64,000 bases of DNA from PALSA-1440 sp050011195 (GTDB taxonomy: Bacteria; Verrucomicrobiota; Verrucomicrobiia; Limisphaerales; UBA8199), in contig JBEKJO010000011.1 of NCBI GenBank assembly GCA_050011195.1, positions 5,863 to 69,862 of the forward strand. The letters are read 5' to 3'. Numbering within the stretch: the stretch's first letter is position 1; every line of letters begins with the position of its first letter. Below are positions 63,191-64,000 of the stretch, piece after piece. The notes below the pieces were generated by a model that had not been told where the DNA came from, made no database searches, and worked only from the letters and a program-made list of their open reading frames with translations. The translations under genes and the position numbers were made by a program.

Positions 63191-64000
63191 TCAGCAATGG
63201 GCGCGAGGTTCGCGCAACCGGCCGGCAGCCTCGGCGGCCGGGACAACGGTTTCCTGGCGCGTCTTGAGGTCCTTGATTCTTGCCAGCAGCTCTCCCGCCT
63301 GGTTGCGTTCGAGCTTGATGGTGTGCGCGGCGTTGAGTTCCCGGGCGCGCTTGAACTGTTTGTCCGATTTGGCGGGCGTCAGGGAGTAGTCCGCCGCCAG
63401 ACCGGCGGCGCGCAAGTCATGGGTCAGTTTGAGGGACTCGGCGCGCAGGTCTTCGTCTTCGATCAGGCAAAAGGCGTCGAGGGCGGCCTCGAATTTCGGC
63501 AGCAGGGCGCGGGCTTTGAGGAATTCGAGCAGCACGACGTCGCCCATGCCGAAGCCCAGGGCCGGGAGGTCCACCGCGCCACCGCTGATGAGTTTGAGGA
63601 GGTTGTCGTAGCGGCCGCCGCCCGCGATGGCGCGGAACTCCCCTTGGCGGTCGAAGGCTTCGAAGACCACGCCGGTGTAGTAGGCCAGTCCCCGGATGAC
63701 GTGGTAATCAATCTTCACGTAATCGCTGAGGCCGCGCGCGGTGAGGTTCTTTAGAATCGCGTCCAGCTCCGCGGTGGGTTTGCCTTGTTCGATAAAGGAC
63801 GACACCTCGGCCAGGGAAAAGCCCGCGCGCCGCAACTTCTCATCACTCTGCTCCGGCGTCTCGCGTTCCAGCTTGTCAATGATCTGGTAGAACGCGTATT
63901 CCTGCGCGGCATCGCCCTGGCGCTGCTGGAACAAATCCTGCCAGGCGTTGCGGCTGCTGAGGCGGATGACGAAATCCTGTTCCGTGAATCCAAACGAGCG
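63191..64000 (-). CDS. hisS: Histidyl-tRNA synthetase, C-terminal part
   Basis: The last 269 residues; the frame stays open to the window edge, so the N-terminus with motifs 1 and 2 lies outside. RGLAYYTGVVFE is the histidine-A loop, AGGGRYDNLLKLI follows, then the motif-3 region LGFGMGDVVLLEFL and the anticodon-binding domain (AGLAADYSLTPAKSDKQFKR). Motif 3 lacks the usual ER pair, a variant also annotated in related phyla. Confidence 0.92.
   Translation of the reverse strand, partial: RSFGFTEQDFVIRLSSRNAWQDLFQQRQGDAAQEYAFYQIIDKLERETPEQSDEKLRRAGFSLAEVSSFIEQGKPTAELDAILKNLTARGLSDYVKIDYHVIRGLAYYTGVVFEAFDRQGEFRAIAGGGRYDNLLKLISGGAVDLPALGFGMGDVVLLEFLKARALLPKFEAALDAFCLIEDEDLRAESLKLTHDLRAAGLAADYSLTPAKSDKQFKRARELNAAHTIKLERNQAGELLARIKDLKTRQETVVPAAEAAGRLREPRAHC

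Overview
The window is GC-rich, gene-dense chromosomal DNA from an uncultured-type Verrucomicrobiota bacterium, probably near the Pedosphaera/Limisphaera lineage. The evidence is a combination of gene families rather than one marker: B12-dependent ribonucleotide reductase, a PEP-CTERM protein, a 1,900-residue autotransporter-type beta-strand-repeat protein, three scattered H-X9-DG pseudopilins, a GldA/F/G-like ABC cassette with a DUF4340 protein, and many secreted proteins with Asn/Thr-rich ends. No phage, plasmid, CRISPR array, rRNA or tRNA was seen.

Layout. 1-2.4 kb: 3' end of nrdJ and a LOG-family protein. 2.4-14.1 kb: cell-surface and exopolysaccharide block (TPR protein, PEP-CTERM protein, M64-type peptidase, beta-helix protein, outer-membrane barrel, Wza-like export protein, Wzc-like tyrosine kinase). 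14.4-19.3 kb: DUF1254 lipoprotein, WYL regulator, rho, cysK. 19.3-20.4 kb: a protein-free stretch that looks like one large structured RNA on the minus strand, with its own promoter and terminator. 20.4-26 kb: a 41-residue basic protein, a SecD-head-like lipoprotein, an M23 peptidase, a pseudopilin, an aspartate-type aminotransferase and a DUF3592 membrane protein. 26-34 kb: the giant repeat protein and a degenerate endonuclease/exonuclease/phosphatase-domain protein. 34-40 kb: pseudopilin, ThuA-like protein, SthA-like flavoprotein, a 33-residue mS38-like protein, TPR lipoprotein, DUF2203. 40.4-45.4 kb: the four-gene Gld-like transporter operon. 45.6-48.3 kb: membrane proteins, dtd, and three tandem related small proteins with a DnaA-box-like cluster between two of them. 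48.3-54 kb: AsmA/DUF748 giant and an Old-Yellow-Enzyme relative. 54-60.3 kb: a gene-poor stretch, two secreted proteins, an IS1380 transposase remnant and an alpha/beta hydrolase flanked by 100-bp direct repeats copied from the adjacent methyltransferase gene. 60.4-62.3 kb: rpsP-khpA-trmD-rplS operon (no rimM). 62.3-64 kb: a third pseudopilin and the 3' end of hisS.

Functional themes: assembly and export of an extracellular polysaccharide matrix plus large adhesin-like proteins, gliding-type transport, and housekeeping (ribosome, tRNA modification and editing, cysteine synthesis, transcription termination). The points most worth a second look are the candidate structured RNA at 19.3-20.2 kb, the triplicated small-protein family at 47.2-48.3 kb with its DnaA-like boxes, the orphan SecD-head lipoprotein paired with a peptidoglycan peptidase, and the repeat-flanked hydrolase.
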